A stretch of 64,000 bases of DNA from Lachnospiraceae bacterium (GCA_022790855.1 JAAVYA010000006.1:111510-175509); one strand, 5' to 3'; positions 26,494-36,369 are shown, counted from the stretch's first letter. Made by a program: numbers and translations. The notes: generated from the letters alone by a model not told the origin.

Positions 26494-27441
26494 CTATGAA
26501 TTACGGTATCGTTGTATGATTTTTCGTATATTTTTATCCCGGAATAAGGAGAACCACGAAATGACCGCGTGTATGCCCCTGGCATGTCCTTTCAGCCGGA
26601 AGGTTCCTCGTATATAATAAGATTCCGATGAAAAATCGGGCGTCAAATGGATACGATATCGATAGAGAAACGGTATCGTGCTGACGATTCCCAAAATCTG
26701 TCCGGTGGTCGCCGGATCTGCCGTGCCAAAGGATAGTTCCCCCTGTATCTTTCTGGGAAGGATATGACGAAACAAACGTTTCATCTCCCCCATCAGGGAC
26801 TTTATGGCCTGCCAATTCTCTTCCCGGCCCAATTCTTCCCGGATGCGTCCGGCCTGTTCTCTCAGACGAGACAGCTTTTCCCAAAATCCTTTTATTATTT
26901 CTATTAGGGTTTCCCATTTGGCCCGTATCATCCCGGGAATCTTTTTTATTTTTTCAAAAAAGGAACGTCTATCTCTCCTTTTTTGCGGCTTGTCCGCCTT
27001 GGAAATGACTTGCTCCGATGGCGTAACAGGCTCTTTTTGCTCTTTTTTCGTCTGGGAAACGGTCTGTTCTGACGGCGGCGGACTTTCTTCATCCAATGGC
27101 TTTTCCGGCTCCCGGGAGGACGCCTGCTCTGGGAGCCGCATCTTTTTTTTTCTTTTCTTCTTTCGAACCTTTTTTTCCTTTTCTTTCTGAAAAAGACGCA
27201 GAGGAATTCCAAGAATCCGTAATGTCTGTTCTTGTCCCCCGGAACCGAATGCAATTTGAAGGCTTATGAGATGCAAAAACCAGCTAACACCAACCGAAAT
27301 GTCAATCTCCTCTTCTATCCGGCCCCTGGCCTGGTAACGGACCGGCACCAGCATCAGGGACAAAAATACTAGAATCACCAAGCCCAGAAGAACCAGAAGA
27401 ATGATTCCCAAAATTTTTAAGATCAGAAGAACTATGGACAT
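26494..27441 (-). CDS. DUF2953 domain membrane protein (YtfI-like)
   Basis: A 315-residue protein with an N-terminal transmembrane helix (ILGIILLVLLGLVILVFLSL). A beta-rich segment (PVRYQARGRIEEEIDISVGV), a long Lys/Glu/Pro-rich disordered stretch (about 85-165) and a C-terminal DUF2953 region (GELSFGTADPATTGQILGIV) follow. YtfI-type proteins accompany GerW and are sporulation-linked, with unknown mechanism. The highly charged linker with runs of Lys/Arg is longer than in Bacillus. Confidence 0.85.
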   Translation of the reverse strand: MSIVLLILKILGIILLVLLGLVILVFLSLMLVPVRYQARGRIEEEIDISVGVSWFLHLISLQIAFGSGGQEQTLRILGIPLRLFQKEKEKKVRKKKRKKKMRLPEQASSREPEKPLDEESPPPSEQTVSQTKKEQKEPVTPSEQVISKADKPQKRRDRRSFFEKIKKIPGMIRAKWETLIEIIKGFWEKLSRLREQAGRIREELGREENWQAIKSLMGEMKRLFRHILPRKIQGELSFGTADPATTGQILGIVSTIPFLYRYRIHLTPDFSSESYYIRGTFRLKGHARGIHAVISWFSLFRDKNIRKIIQRYRNS

Positions 27442-27779
27442 ATGCTCACCTGCCCGTTTCCCGCTTTCTGTTTCTTGCGCAAGTAAGAATTAACATCGAA
27501 AGAGCCGGTAGCTTCATATACCTCCATGACAATTTTGCAGGCAAGAGCCACCGCCTGATCATATCCTTTGGCAACTCCCACTACAAACAAATGCTCCTTG
27601 GGATAGTATTTCTGCATCAGCGTAAGCGTAGAAACTATTTCCAGAAGATTGGAACTCCCATGGCTCAAGGTGATGAGATACACATTGATCTGCCCTGCAT
27701 TATGGCAGACTTTCCATTTGATCTTTTCTTTCTTTTGGATGATGCTTTCATCTGCATACAAATCATTATACCATACCAT
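27432..27779 (-). CDS. Conserved protein of unknown function, 115 residues
   Basis: A small soluble alpha/beta protein whose C-terminus overlaps the DUF2953 start by 10 bp. Visible pattern: KIKWKVCHNAGQINVYLITL, then LMQKYYPKEHLFVVGVAKGY and VALACKIVMEVYEATGSFDV. The order of beta strands and helices suggests a small Rossmann-like or ferredoxin-like fold, but I do not recognise a named family. Translational coupling with the ytfI/gerW pair suggests it is transcribed with them. Confidence 0.65.
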   Translation of the reverse strand: MVWYNDLYADESIIQKKEKIKWKVCHNAGQINVYLITLSHGSSNLLEIVSTLTLMQKYYPKEHLFVVGVAKGYDQAVALACKIVMEVYEATGSFDVNSYLRKKQKAGNGQVSICP

Positions 27780-27843
27780 GGAACATCCTCACATTATCAA
27801 TTTGCCAGTAACAGTTCAGACAGGCTCCCGTTACATTTTCTGG

Positions 27844-28296
27844 TCAAAAATATTTCCGGCTTCCCCACAGATTACTTTTTTTCAAATCCAGATATTCATT
27901 ATATGCTTTCTCCAAAATCTGCTTCTCATTGGCGAAACGCAGTAAATGATACGCCTCATGGAATTTATAATATCCTGAATCAATAAAATATTCTTCCCGT
28001 TGTGGTTTGCTGTAATAACTGTCTGCCATCATAAGATACCAGTGGACATCCTTCTCCACCGTATCCTCCGGAACGGTAAACGTGTATTGGCTCTTGCCAA
28101 TATATTTAATGATGGAAGCATTGACGCCCGTCTCCTCCAACACTTCTCTTGCCGCCGTATCCTTGTATTCCTCCCCGGGTTCTACCGTTCCCTTAGGCAA
28201 AACCCACCCCTCATACTTGTTCTTATAATTCTTATACAGCACAAGTATTTTTCCGCGAAATATTACCACACCACCACAACTTGTCGCTTCTATCAT
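27844..28296 (-). CDS. Nudix hydrolase
   Basis: A 150-residue protein with a complete Nudix box (GTVEPGEEYKDTAAREVLEETG, read as G-x5-E-x7-REV-x-EE-x-G). The N-terminal strand EATSCGGVVIFRGKILVLYK resembles bis(5'-nucleosyl)-tetraphosphatase-like Nudix enzymes. The exact nucleotide substrate is not predictable. The start at 28296 has SD TCGGAGG at 7 bp; an ORF extension of 51 codons upstream covers the promoter and is rejected. Confidence 0.88.
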   Translation of the reverse strand: MIEATSCGGVVIFRGKILVLYKNYKNKYEGWVLPKGTVEPGEEYKDTAAREVLEETGVNASIIKYIGKSQYTFTVPEDTVEKDVHWYLMMADSYYSKPQREEYFIDSGYYKFHEAYHLLRFANEKQILEKAYNEYLDLKKSNLWGSRKYF

Positions 28297-28332
28297 TGCT
28301 CTACCTCCGATGTGGTTTTTTGATTTGAAAAC

Positions 28333-28361
28333 AGTATACCCCTTTTTTGAATTCCTTGCAA
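28333..28361 (-). promoter_or_regulatory. Sigma-A type promoter of the Nudix-ytfI-gerW group
   Basis: TTGCAA (28356-28361) and TATACT (28333-28338), 17-bp spacer, 37 bp before the Nudix start codon. Confidence 0.7.
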
Positions 28362-28475
28362 GCATAACACGGCAATATATACCAACATATCCCTGTATTT
28401 CTTTCGCGGTCCTTTGACAGAAAATCCTAAAAAAGCAGATTTCTCCCAAAACGTCAATGTTTTTCGCGGAATATC

Positions 28476-29990
28476 TTATTGGAAATATGTGTCAAACAAC
28501 GCCCGGGCAATGGGGACGGCCGTTTCTTTTCCGGATCCGCCGCCTTCTACGATCACAGTTACCACCAAGCTGCCTTTTGCTTCGTTCGATGCATACCCGG
28601 TGAACCAGGCATGGCTTTGGCCTTTCGTATTGCTGTATTCTGCAGAACCTGTTTTTCCGGCCGCCTGGTAATTGCCTCCCAGAAGGCCCGTCCCGGTTCC
28701 GTCGGATACGACGCGGCCCATAAACTCCTGCATACGCCGGCAATCTTCTTCACTTAAAATGGTGCCATAGGAAGACGGCTGGTATTCTTTTACTGCAATT
28801 CCCTGGTCATTTTCCGTATGGTCTATGATATAGGGCCGCATCAATACCCCATTGTTGGCAATGGCAGACGTCACAAGCCCAAGGTGCATAGGCGTCATCA
28901 ATGTCTCTCCTTGTCCAATGGCAGTCTGCATCACCTGACTGTCGGACGTATCCTGACTGAGGACAAAACTGCTCTGCCGGGAAGGGTAAGACGTGGGCAG
29001 ATCCGTATGAAACAAGAGGGAATCACAAAGCTTGGAAAAATCGCTTCTGTTCAATCCCAAACCAATATTGGCAAAGGACGTATTACAGGAATTGGCAAAG
29101 GACGTAATCAGATCCTCCTGTCCATGTACACGGTTTCCGGAACAATGAATTTCATAATCTTCCACCGCCAGGCTGCCGGTACAATCATACGTATAAGAAC
29201 TATAATCCGGATGCTCCCGGATGTATTGGAGCACAGTAAAGATCTTAAAGGTAGACCCGGGAGGATACAGTCCTTGGGTTACCCGGTTCAGCAGCACGGA
29301 ATTATTTTCATCTGATACAATTCCTTCCCAGTCCTGAGCAATGGTATTGGGATTAAAATCCGGTTTGGAAACCATGGCCAATATTTTTCCGGTGGTAGGT
29401 TCCATAACAAAGACGGCTCCGTTTGCCCCGCCCAGGGCATTGTAGGCCGTCTCCTGGAGACGTGTGTCTAAGGTTGTCACCACGTTGTCGCCTGGATTTT
29501 TTTCTCCCTGGAGCCCCCGGAACACCCGTTCCACAAAAAAGGAATGGGACCGGAGCAGATTGAAATTGGCAAAGGATTCGATCCCGGATTTGCCGTTGGC
29601 TTCATACCCCACTGCATGGGCAAACATAGAGCCGTAGGGGTAATACCGTGTCTCGCTTCCATCCTCCCCTACAATTGTCTGGGCAAGGACATTTCCGTCT
29701 ATAGAACGGATCTCTCCACGTACCACGTGTTCCCCAAAGGTATCCTGGCGCTTATTATAAGGACTGTTGATCACATCTTCGCTGCGGAACACCTGAAAAT
29801 AGGCAAAATACCCCATCATCATAAGAAAAATGCCCAAAAATAAATAAGTGATCACGGCAAATTCCCGGTTCTGCCCGCTTTTAGTCGATGTCGAAGGTGA
29901 TGAAGTCTTCTTCTTCCCCGTCAGATTTTCGCTTTCTTCTGTCTCCCGGTTTGTTTTTGGGATTGTTTTTTCGTTTTCTCTGTCCTTCAT
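28476..29990 (-). CDS. Penicillin-binding protein, FtsI/PbpA-like transpeptidase
   Basis: A 504-residue class B PBP that crosslinks peptidoglycan. It has a charged cytoplasmic tail (1-42), one membrane helix (about 44-66) and a dimerisation region. The transpeptidase motifs are SxxK at STFK (Ser246), SxN at SCN (301-303) and KTG at 446-448. The protein is short compared with elongation PBP2 or FtsI (about 600-700), matching the PbpA/SpoVD-lite group encoded with FtsW/RodA partners. Its first 110 bp overlap the ftsW-like gene in another frame. Confidence 0.93.
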   Translation of the reverse strand: MKDRENEKTIPKTNRETEESENLTGKKKTSSPSTSTKSGQNREFAVITYLFLGIFLMMMGYFAYFQVFRSEDVINSPYNKRQDTFGEHVVRGEIRSIDGNVLAQTIVGEDGSETRYYPYGSMFAHAVGYEANGKSGIESFANFNLLRSHSFFVERVFRGLQGEKNPGDNVVTTLDTRLQETAYNALGGANGAVFVMEPTTGKILAMVSKPDFNPNTIAQDWEGIVSDENNSVLLNRVTQGLYPPGSTFKIFTVLQYIREHPDYSSYTYDCTGSLAVEDYEIHCSGNRVHGQEDLITSFANSCNTSFANIGLGLNRSDFSKLCDSLLFHTDLPTSYPSRQSSFVLSQDTSDSQVMQTAIGQGETLMTPMHLGLVTSAIANNGVLMRPYIIDHTENDQGIAVKEYQPSSYGTILSEEDCRRMQEFMGRVVSDGTGTGLLGGNYQAAGKTGSAEYSNTKGQSHAWFTGYASNEAKGSLVVTVIVEGGGSGKETAVPIARALFDTYFQ

Positions 29991-31299
29991 GCGATTCTCC
30001 TTCCCTTTGCCGCAGAATATACAGTCCCTGAATAATGGAAAAAATCATCAGAGAGCTCAAAAGCGAGCTGCCTCCATAGCTGACCAAAGGCAGCGTCACA
30101 CCGGTAGAAGGGATAAATTTAATATTCCCGCCAATGGTTAAAAAAACCTGGAATCCGTAAATAACCCCCAGTCCCAGAGCTACATATTTATAGAAACGGT
30201 CCTTCATCTGCATGGCAATATTTAAAAACATCAAAAAGCAGCAAAGGCATACCAATATCAGGCAAAGGGCGAAAATCCCTCCGAATTCTTCTGCGATTGC
30301 TGAAAAGATAAAATCCTTGCGTACTTCCGGAATCCGATTTGGCATTCCCTGGTTTAACCCCATGCCAAACCACCCTCCGGTACCAATGGCAAACAGAGAA
30401 TTGGATACCTGGTTCCCCTCCAGTTCATAATGGGCCAAGGGTTCCTTCCAGGCGATGACTCTTACCCGTACATGGTTAAATAAAAAGTAAGCGATCACCG
30501 ATGCCACGCACCCTGCCCCCAGGCCGCTGAAAAGATACAAGGGTTTCTTTGTGGCCACGTACAGCATCAACAGGTATGTGACGAAGAAAATCAACGCCCC
30601 TCCCAAATCCTTGGACAATACCAGGATCATCACATGCATGGCGGCCAAAAGCGTTGCTTTTACTACCTGGACAAATTCTGTGGATTCATATAGCATAGCG
30701 GCAATTAAAAATACGAATATAATTTTAATAAATTCAGAAGGCTGAATGGTAATTCCCGCCACCGTAAAGGACAGCTTGGCCCCTTTGGTAGCCGCTCCCA
30801 CCGCCACCAACCCCAGCATTCCAATGCCCACAATGGCATACAGCCACGTGAGATTCCTGAAAAAATCAAGCCTGCTGATAAATAGAGGAATCAGCATCGT
30901 CACCCCTACAGCCACAATGGCGATTTCAAACTGACGTATGGCAGAATCAAATGACAGGCGGGTCAGCATGACAAACCCCAGCATCATCAACATGCACATA
31001 TGGTTCACCACCAGCCGGGAAGACTTCTTATATATCGTATAATATAAAATCAGGACAACGGAAAAAAACACCACCTGAGCCAGATAAAATATCACCAAAT
31101 CACGATTTTTCGTGGAAGCATACAACACGGCGTATGCATTACAGTGAATCAAGTAAATATAGAAAATCTGACGCCGGTATTTCCGGTTCTGCTTTTTTAC
31201 AGGACAATTCCGCTTTAGGGCGGAAAACCCTTGATACGTATACAATGCAAATAAAATCAGCATTGTATATTTGGATAATTCTGTGATTAAATGTGCCAT
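29881..31299 (-). CDS. FtsW/RodA/SpoVE family peptidoglycan glycosyltransferase
   Basis: A 472-residue SEDS-family polymerase with about ten membrane segments. Recognisable motifs are KDLGGALIFFVTYLLMLYVA, NQGMPNRIPEVRKDFIFSAI, AEEFGGIFALCL and the terminal GVTLPLVSYGGSSLLSSL. After the last helix it has a 40-residue basic/acidic cytoplasmic tail (KRKNNPKNKPGDRRKRKSDG) encoded in the overlap with the PBP gene. SEDS proteins work with the class B PBP encoded next to them. Confidence 0.94.
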   Translation of the reverse strand: MAHLITELSKYTMLILFALYTYQGFSALKRNCPVKKQNRKYRRQIFYIYLIHCNAYAVLYASTKNRDLVIFYLAQVVFFSVVLILYYTIYKKSSRLVVNHMCMLMMLGFVMLTRLSFDSAIRQFEIAIVAVGVTMLIPLFISRLDFFRNLTWLYAIVGIGMLGLVAVGAATKGAKLSFTVAGITIQPSEFIKIIFVFLIAAMLYESTEFVQVVKATLLAAMHVMILVLSKDLGGALIFFVTYLLMLYVATKKPLYLFSGLGAGCVASVIAYFLFNHVRVRVIAWKEPLAHYELEGNQVSNSLFAIGTGGWFGMGLNQGMPNRIPEVRKDFIFSAIAEEFGGIFALCLILVCLCCFLMFLNIAMQMKDRFYKYVALGLGVIYGFQVFLTIGGNIKFIPSTGVTLPLVSYGGSSLLSSLMIFSIIQGLYILRQREGESHEGQRKRKNNPKNKPGDRRKRKSDGEEEDFITFDID

Positions 31300-31302
31300 T
31301 GA

Positions 31303-33621
31303 CTACTCTACTCCTCGCTTTAGATGGCCGTTGGTATAATCCTTCAAATATCGTGCCTGCCCCAACGATTCCTGTTTCAGAAATCCCTGTTCATAATAAG
31401 ACAAAATCTGTTCCATCTGTGAACGCTTCTCTATGGTAAACGAGATCCGATATCCAAAAGCCTTCAGGCCGGAAACTATTTTATACTGATGCAGCAAGGA
31501 CAAGGGACTGGAATTATAAAGGATATTGTAACAATCCCTGCATTGGCTCTGGACAGGAAACACTTTTTTGTAGCGATCCGTTACCTCAGTCAGACAGGGG
31601 ATTTTTTTGCAGCCTTGGGTATTCTTCCTCAAGCATTGGGCGCTTATCATCAGGGGCAGATACCCATAGAGGAGCAGTTCGCCTCCCTGATAGCCCCTGT
31701 GGGAAAGCTGGCCTTCATTGACTTCTATGGGTAAAGTAAACTGGGATATTCCAAGCTCCTCTAAGGCCCGCTTCGCCTTTCTGTTCCACACATACAAGCT
31801 GCTGTCCGCCAAAATCTTCTCTCCCGGCACTCCCAGCCTCAAAAGCAGCCCTACCGTATCCAAAGTCCCCGCCACAAAGCCGTCCATCAGGGAAATGGTC
31901 TTTTTATCCCAGTATGTCTCATACCACCGGGCCGTATCATGGCGCACCACCAAAGGCATTCTATAAAAAAGCTTCTTGCCGTGCCGGCGCAGCTCCTCTG
32001 CAAATCCGGGAAGCTGTTTTAACTCCGAATCCCTCAGAAAGGCGCCGCTGTCAATATAAATGCGCTGGATATAAGGATAATCCATCAAAAAACGTCCTTG
32101 CTCCACTGTTTGGACTTGAACGGCCAGATATGGCTTAGGCGGCGGATCCGGAGCAAACGATTCTTCCGGCTTGTCTGAGGTGACAGATAATATTTCTTTT
32201 TCTGACTCTCCTGACTCTTGTTCTATCTGCGCCTGTTCCATCCTGCGGTATCGCTTCTGGCGCTTCTCTTCTAATGCATGAAGTCCTTCACGGCGAAGCC
32301 GGTTCAAAGCTCCCACCGGAAGAAAGCTGCCGGGCTCCATCTGAAGCTTTAATTCTTCTAACGCAAAACCGCTTCCTCCCGTCTTCTTCATCCGCTTTTC
32401 AATCCCGCCAGGATCCATAGGACAGTTCTCAGCCTTTTGAACCTGATCTCCCAAGACTTCTATTTCTTCTTCTCCCCAGTATAGTTTTAGTCGGGCAGGT
32501 TGCTCCTGTATTAAAATTAAAGTTCCTTTTATTTTTTCCTCTAATTCCTGATTTCGAAATCGGGAGCCAATTTCTTTCCATAGATCCTGATTTGTTTTCT
32601 CATGGGCCGGCTTTTTCATAGCCATCATATCCGTGCCGTTGTGCTTAAGATAATAGCCCGTTGTAAAACCGCTGCGGCTGCCGAGCTCCATAAGTTTTTT
32701 TATATCTTCTTGAGATACGTGATAGGATTTCTCGCTTCCTTCTTCCAGCCGGTCCAGATATTCTCGGTAAATGCTGGTCACCCCCGCCGCATATTCCGCC
32801 TGTTTCATTCTGCCTTCGATTTTCAAAGAACAGACTCCGCTCTCCAAAATCCGGGGAAGCAGCTCTATGGTACACAAATCCTTCATACTGAAGGGATATG
32901 ATCCCTTTGCCCCTTTTGTGTCGTAAGGAAGGCGGCAGGGCTGAGCGCATCTTCCCCGGTTCCCGCTGCGGCCTCCCAGCATACTACTGAACAGGCATTG
33001 GCCGGAATAACAATAGCACAACGCCCCGTGAATAAAGCTTTCAATCTCAATATCCACCTGATCTTTTATATGGCGGATTTCTTCCAGGGAAAGCTCTCTG
33101 GCCAGTACGATCCGGCTTATGCCCATGTTTTTTAAAAGCTTTGCCCCATATGCTCCCGTAATTGTCATCTGCGTGCTTGCATGAAGGGCCATACCTGGAA
33201 AAAACTCCTTCAAAAAGGCAAGAACGCCCAAATCCTGTATGATCACTCCGTCAAGGCCCCGGAGATAAAGAGGAAGCAGATATTGATACAGTTCCTTTTC
33301 CAGTTCATCTTCCTTCAATAAAGTATTCACGGTAAGGTACAGCCGTTTCCCGTGAAGATGGAGATAATCAATGGCAAGAAGCAGCTCTTCCTGGGAAAGA
33401 TTTGCGGCATAGGCCCTGGCTCCGAATCGGGCGCCTGCAGCATATACGGCATCCGCCCCGGCGGCAGCAACTGCTTTCAAGGTATCGAAAGACCCTGCGG
33501 GAGACAAAAGCTCTACCCGCCTTGGAGCCAATGATATATCGCTTTCTATATGGCCCCCCGCCGTCTTTTCCATAGAGGAATTGACGGGAAAAGGGGGCTT
33601 ATAACAATTTTCCTTTGTCAC
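31303..33621 (-). CDS. Peptidase U32 family protein (TrhP/RlhA-like), large form
   Basis: A 772-residue protein. The N-terminal U32 domain has VELLSPAGSFDTLKAVAAAG, ADAVYAAGARFGARAYAANL and the Cys-rich signature ALCYCYSGQC with GNRGRCAQPCR. The C-terminal half is a second domain with another cluster (QSQCRDCYNILYNSSPLSLL). U32 proteins of this kind act in tRNA/rRNA hydroxylation, using prephenate and Fe-S, rather than as classical peptidases. The start is GTG with SD GGAGGGGAG; an ATG 17 codons in is possible. Confidence 0.88.
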   Translation of the reverse strand: MTKENCYKPPFPVNSSMEKTAGGHIESDISLAPRRVELLSPAGSFDTLKAVAAAGADAVYAAGARFGARAYAANLSQEELLLAIDYLHLHGKRLYLTVNTLLKEDELEKELYQYLLPLYLRGLDGVIIQDLGVLAFLKEFFPGMALHASTQMTITGAYGAKLLKNMGISRIVLARELSLEEIRHIKDQVDIEIESFIHGALCYCYSGQCLFSSMLGGRSGNRGRCAQPCRLPYDTKGAKGSYPFSMKDLCTIELLPRILESGVCSLKIEGRMKQAEYAAGVTSIYREYLDRLEEGSEKSYHVSQEDIKKLMELGSRSGFTTGYYLKHNGTDMMAMKKPAHEKTNQDLWKEIGSRFRNQELEEKIKGTLILIQEQPARLKLYWGEEEIEVLGDQVQKAENCPMDPGGIEKRMKKTGGSGFALEELKLQMEPGSFLPVGALNRLRREGLHALEEKRQKRYRRMEQAQIEQESGESEKEILSVTSDKPEESFAPDPPPKPYLAVQVQTVEQGRFLMDYPYIQRIYIDSGAFLRDSELKQLPGFAEELRRHGKKLFYRMPLVVRHDTARWYETYWDKKTISLMDGFVAGTLDTVGLLLRLGVPGEKILADSSLYVWNRKAKRALEELGISQFTLPIEVNEGQLSHRGYQGGELLLYGYLPLMISAQCLRKNTQGCKKIPCLTEVTDRYKKVFPVQSQCRDCYNILYNSSPLSLLHQYKIVSGLKAFGYRISFTIEKRSQMEQILSYYEQGFLKQESLGQARYLKDYTNGHLKRGVE

Positions 33622-33634
33622 AAGCTCCCCTCCC

Positions 33635-34063
33635 TTAAGTTTTCTTTACCGGTTCCGCCAGCAGCAAATCTTCCAATTCTGCCTCCAGCTTTGTCTTCGT
33701 CAGCAGCAGCTCCTTATTCTCCTTCTCGCTTTCCTCCAGAGAATTCTCAAGAGTCTCAAGCTTTAACTGTGCCGACACCAGCTCATGCTTCAGATCATAA
33801 ATTTCTTTATTCCTGGCGTCCAAATCTTCTTCCAGCTTCTCAGCCTGTTCCTTCACCTTAAAATAGTCATCCGCAACATTCAATTCCAGAAGGGTTGCCC
33901 GCATATCTGCCGATAAACGCCGATAATCCTCCAGCACTTCCAGCTCATTCATTTTATTGTTAAGGTACAGGGCAACCTTCTGCAGATATGCCTCGCTCTC
34001 GTATCCGCTTAAGGTATATACCTTTCCTCCTATAATAACGTCTGCGCTCGTTTTTGACGACAT
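33635..34063 (-). CDS. zapA: Cell division protein ZapA
   Basis: FtsZ-ring stabiliser. The 142-residue protein has the ZapA head (ADVIIGGKVYTLSGYESEAY, LQKVALYLNNKMNEL) followed by a coiled coil longer than in E. coli (about 75-140). The start at 34063 is chosen over one 13 codons upstream because it gives the usual N-terminus. It is transcribed from its own promoter and is followed by U32, ftsW-like and pbp genes. Confidence 0.92.
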   Translation of the reverse strand: MSSKTSADVIIGGKVYTLSGYESEAYLQKVALYLNNKMNELEVLEDYRRLSADMRATLLELNVADDYFKVKEQAEKLEEDLDARNKEIYDLKHELVSAQLKLETLENSLEESEKENKELLLTKTKLEAELEDLLLAEPVKKT

Positions 34064-34137
34064 GTCCTTGATTCCTCTCTGTGCACTGTAATTCTGCGCC
34101 ATGCTGTAAAAAGCAGCGGGCGCAATGGGTTATACTA

Positions 34138-34165
34138 ATTATAACAATTTTTAGAAGAAACACAA
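34138..34165 (-). promoter_or_regulatory. Sigma-A type promoter of zapA
   Basis: TTGTGT (34160-34165) and TATAAT (34138-34143) with a 16-bp spacer, in the gap between ruvB and zapA. Confidence 0.6.
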
Positions 34166-34178
34166 CTCTTTTTCGTCC

Positions 34179-35174
34179 CTAGGGCTTTGAGATTCCAAAA
34201 TGCAGATATGCCTCGTCCGTTGCCACCCGCCCTTTGGGAGTGCGGTTGATCAAGCCGTTTTTCACCAGATATGGCTCATACACGTCCTCAATGGTCCCGG
34301 AGTCTTCCCCCAGGGCCGCAGCCAGGGTATCCAGCCCCACCGGGCCCCCATGGAATTTTTCAATAATTGTCATCAGGATATTCCGGTCATTTTGATCCAG
34401 ACCATGTTTATCCACTTCCAGAAGATCCAGGGCAAAGCTGGCCACTTCCCGATTGATCTTCCCTTCGTATTTCACCTGAGCGAAATCCCGGACGCGTTTC
34501 AACAGCCGGTTGGCTAACCGGGGCGTTCCTCTGGAACGGCAGGCCAGCTCATATGCCCCCTCGTCATCAATTTCCACCTCCAGCTTCCGTGCGGAATGGA
34601 GGATAATGGTCTTTAACTCTTTTGGGGTATAAAATTCTAGATGATGGACCACGCCGAAACGATCCCGCAAAGGCGCTGACAAAAGCCCTGCTCTTGTAGT
34701 GGCCCCTACCAGCGTAAAGTGGGGGAGATCCAGACGGATAGAACGAGCCGTAGCCCCTTTTCCAATCATGACATCAATAACGTAATCTTCCATGGCGGGA
34801 TACAATACTTCTTCCACTTGGCGGTTCAGGCGGTGAATTTCATCCACAAACAGCACGTCCCCTTCCTGAAGAGAGCTTAAGATCGCTGCCATCTCTCCCG
34901 GCTTTCCAATGGCCGGGCCGGAGGTGATTTTAAGATGCACTCCCATCTCATTGGCAATAATCCCTGCCAATGTGGTTTTTCCCAAGCCCGGGGGGCCGTA
35001 AAACAGCACATGGTCCAACGCTTCCTTCCGTTGTCTGGCCGCCTCTATATAAATACGCAGGTTTTGTTTTGCCTTCTGTTGTCCAATATACTCTTCCAGG
35101 CGTTGGGGCCGGAGGTTTTTTTCTATTTTCAGGTCTTCTTCCTGTACCTGTGTTGAAATTACGCGTTTTTCCAT
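34179..35174 (-). CDS. ruvB: Holliday junction branch migration helicase RuvB
   Basis: A 331-residue AAA+ motor with Walker [19 protein letters not shown], Walker [12 protein letters not shown], sensor 1 [20 protein letters not shown] and the C-terminal winged helix ([20 protein letters not shown]). It follows ruvA directly; both are in the operon that begins with miaB. Confidence 0.98.
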   Translation of the reverse strand: MEKRVISTQVQEEDLKIEKNLRPQRLEEYIGQQKAKQNLRIYIEAARQRKEALDHVLFYGPPGLGKTTLAGIIANEMGVHLKITSGPAIGKPGEMAAILSSLQEGDVLFVDEIHRLNRQVEEVLYPAMEDYVIDVMIGKGATARSIRLDLPHFTLVGATTRAGLLSAPLRDRFGVVHHLEFYTPKELKTIILHSARKLEVEIDDEGAYELACRSRGTPRLANRLLKRVRDFAQVKYEGKINREVASFALDLLEVDKHGLDQNDRNILMTIIEKFHGGPVGLDTLAAALGEDSGTIEDVYEPYLVKNGLINRTPKGRVATDEAYLHFGISKP

Positions 35175-35188
35175 GTTCTCCCTCTACC

Positions 35189-35806
35189 TTATATCCATGC
35201 CATTTGCTTTAACGCCGCTTTCAATACCTCTTCTACACTGTCATTTTCCTGAATGTCCACCTGGCTGACTGCTTTTATGGCTTCCCCAGAAGAGTACCCC
35301 AATGCCGTCAGCGCCATAACGGCATCTGTCTTAATGCCATGTATCCCGGAAGCTTCCAAAGATTCGGATTCTGAGGAAGCCGATTTGATCACGGCGGCAT
35401 CCTCAAGCTTTAATTTATCCTTTAGCTCTATGATCAGCCTCTGAGCCGATTTCTTTCCGATCCCCGGAGCCTTTGCAATGGTCTTGTCATCTTCTCCCAA
35501 TACTGCGAAACGTAAGTCGTCCGGCGTCATCACCGACAAAATAGCCAATGCTCCTTTGGGGCCTATTCCGCTGACCCCAAGTAAAAGCTGAAAGATCATA
35601 AGGTCGTCCCGGCTCAGAAAGCCGTAAAGATGCAAGGCGTCTTCCCGCACATACGTATATGTATATATCTTTACTTCCTGTCCGATTCCGGTAAAGGAAT
35701 CCAGGATACTCTGGGGAATCCTTATATTATAACCGATGCCATGGTTTTCCACAACAATGGATTCGACCGTCATTTCCACAAGCTCTCCTTTGATGTAAGA
35801 ATACAT
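35189..35806 (-). CDS. ruvA: Holliday junction branch migration protein RuvA
   Basis: A 205-residue junction-binding protein with OB domain (MYSYIKGELVEMTVESIVVE), two helix-hairpin-helix motifs (LLGVSGIGPKGALAIL, KAPGIGKKSAQRLIIELKDK) and C-terminal domain III that contacts RuvB (VMALTALGYSSGEAIKAV). Its start is adjacent to the Gx transporter stop. Confidence 0.97.
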   Translation of the reverse strand: MYSYIKGELVEMTVESIVVENHGIGYNIRIPQSILDSFTGIGQEVKIYTYTYVREDALHLYGFLSRDDLMIFQLLLGVSGIGPKGALAILSVMTPDDLRFAVLGEDDKTIAKAPGIGKKSAQRLIIELKDKLKLEDAAVIKSASSESESLEASGIHGIKTDAVMALTALGYSSGEAIKAVSQVDIQENDSVEEVLKAALKQMAWI

Positions 35807-36319
35807 TTAGCTTCTCCCTTCCAGTCCCTCCAGCCGCAAGATCACTTCCCGTCCAATCAATCCGATCACAGCTCCTGTCACAAGCCCTGAAAAAAATAAA
35901 ATCGACATATAATACAAAAGATTTGCATTTTCCACTACCACGGCCGCTATCAGAAGCTGTCCTAAATTATGGGAAATGCCCCCGGCAACACTGACTGTTA
36001 AAATATTGTATTTCCATACTTGCTTTAGCAACAGCATAACACAAAAGCTCAGTATCCCTCCGGCCAGGCTGTATACCACTGCAAACATATTTCCAAATAA
36101 AAAACCGGACAGAAAAATCCTGGCCAAAGACAACGCCAGCGCTTCTTTCGTTCCAAGCAGATACAAAGCTGCAAGCACCACCAGATTGGCCAGTCCTATC
36201 TTAATTCCCGGAACAAGCAGAGGCATAGGGATCAACGTCTCAATATAACTGCAAAGCAAAGCCAATGCCAGCATCATTCCCAACAGGGCAGCAGCCGCCC
36301 CTTTACTTCTTTGCTTCAT
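35807..36319 (-). CDS. Gx transporter family membrane protein (EetB/HepT-I-like)
   Basis: A 170-residue protein with about five hydrophobic helices; key patterns are LVPGIKIGLANLVVLAALYL and GGISHNLGQLLIAAVVV. It belongs to the family once called heptaprenyl diphosphate synthase component I, which resembles ECF-type S components and includes EetB of the Listeria flavin-based electron transfer locus. It is 50 bp after a NusG-domain II gene, the same pairing as eetA-eetB. The start at 36319 is chosen because an upstream extension lies inside that gene. Confidence 0.85.
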   Translation of the reverse strand: MKQRSKGAAAALLGMMLALALLCSYIETLIPMPLLVPGIKIGLANLVVLAALYLLGTKEALALSLARIFLSGFLFGNMFAVVYSLAGGILSFCVMLLLKQVWKYNILTVSVAGGISHNLGQLLIAAVVVENANLLYYMSILFFSGLVTGAVIGLIGREVILRLEGLEGRS

Positions 36320-36369
36320 AGATATCTCCCTTATAAAATCAGGCTCTTTTCCTTTTGTAAAATGAAAAT

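Noticed and set aside
28376..28470. Repeated CCGCGAAA-like words after the PBP gene as a terminator
   Set aside because: No stable stem with a following T-tract could be drawn.
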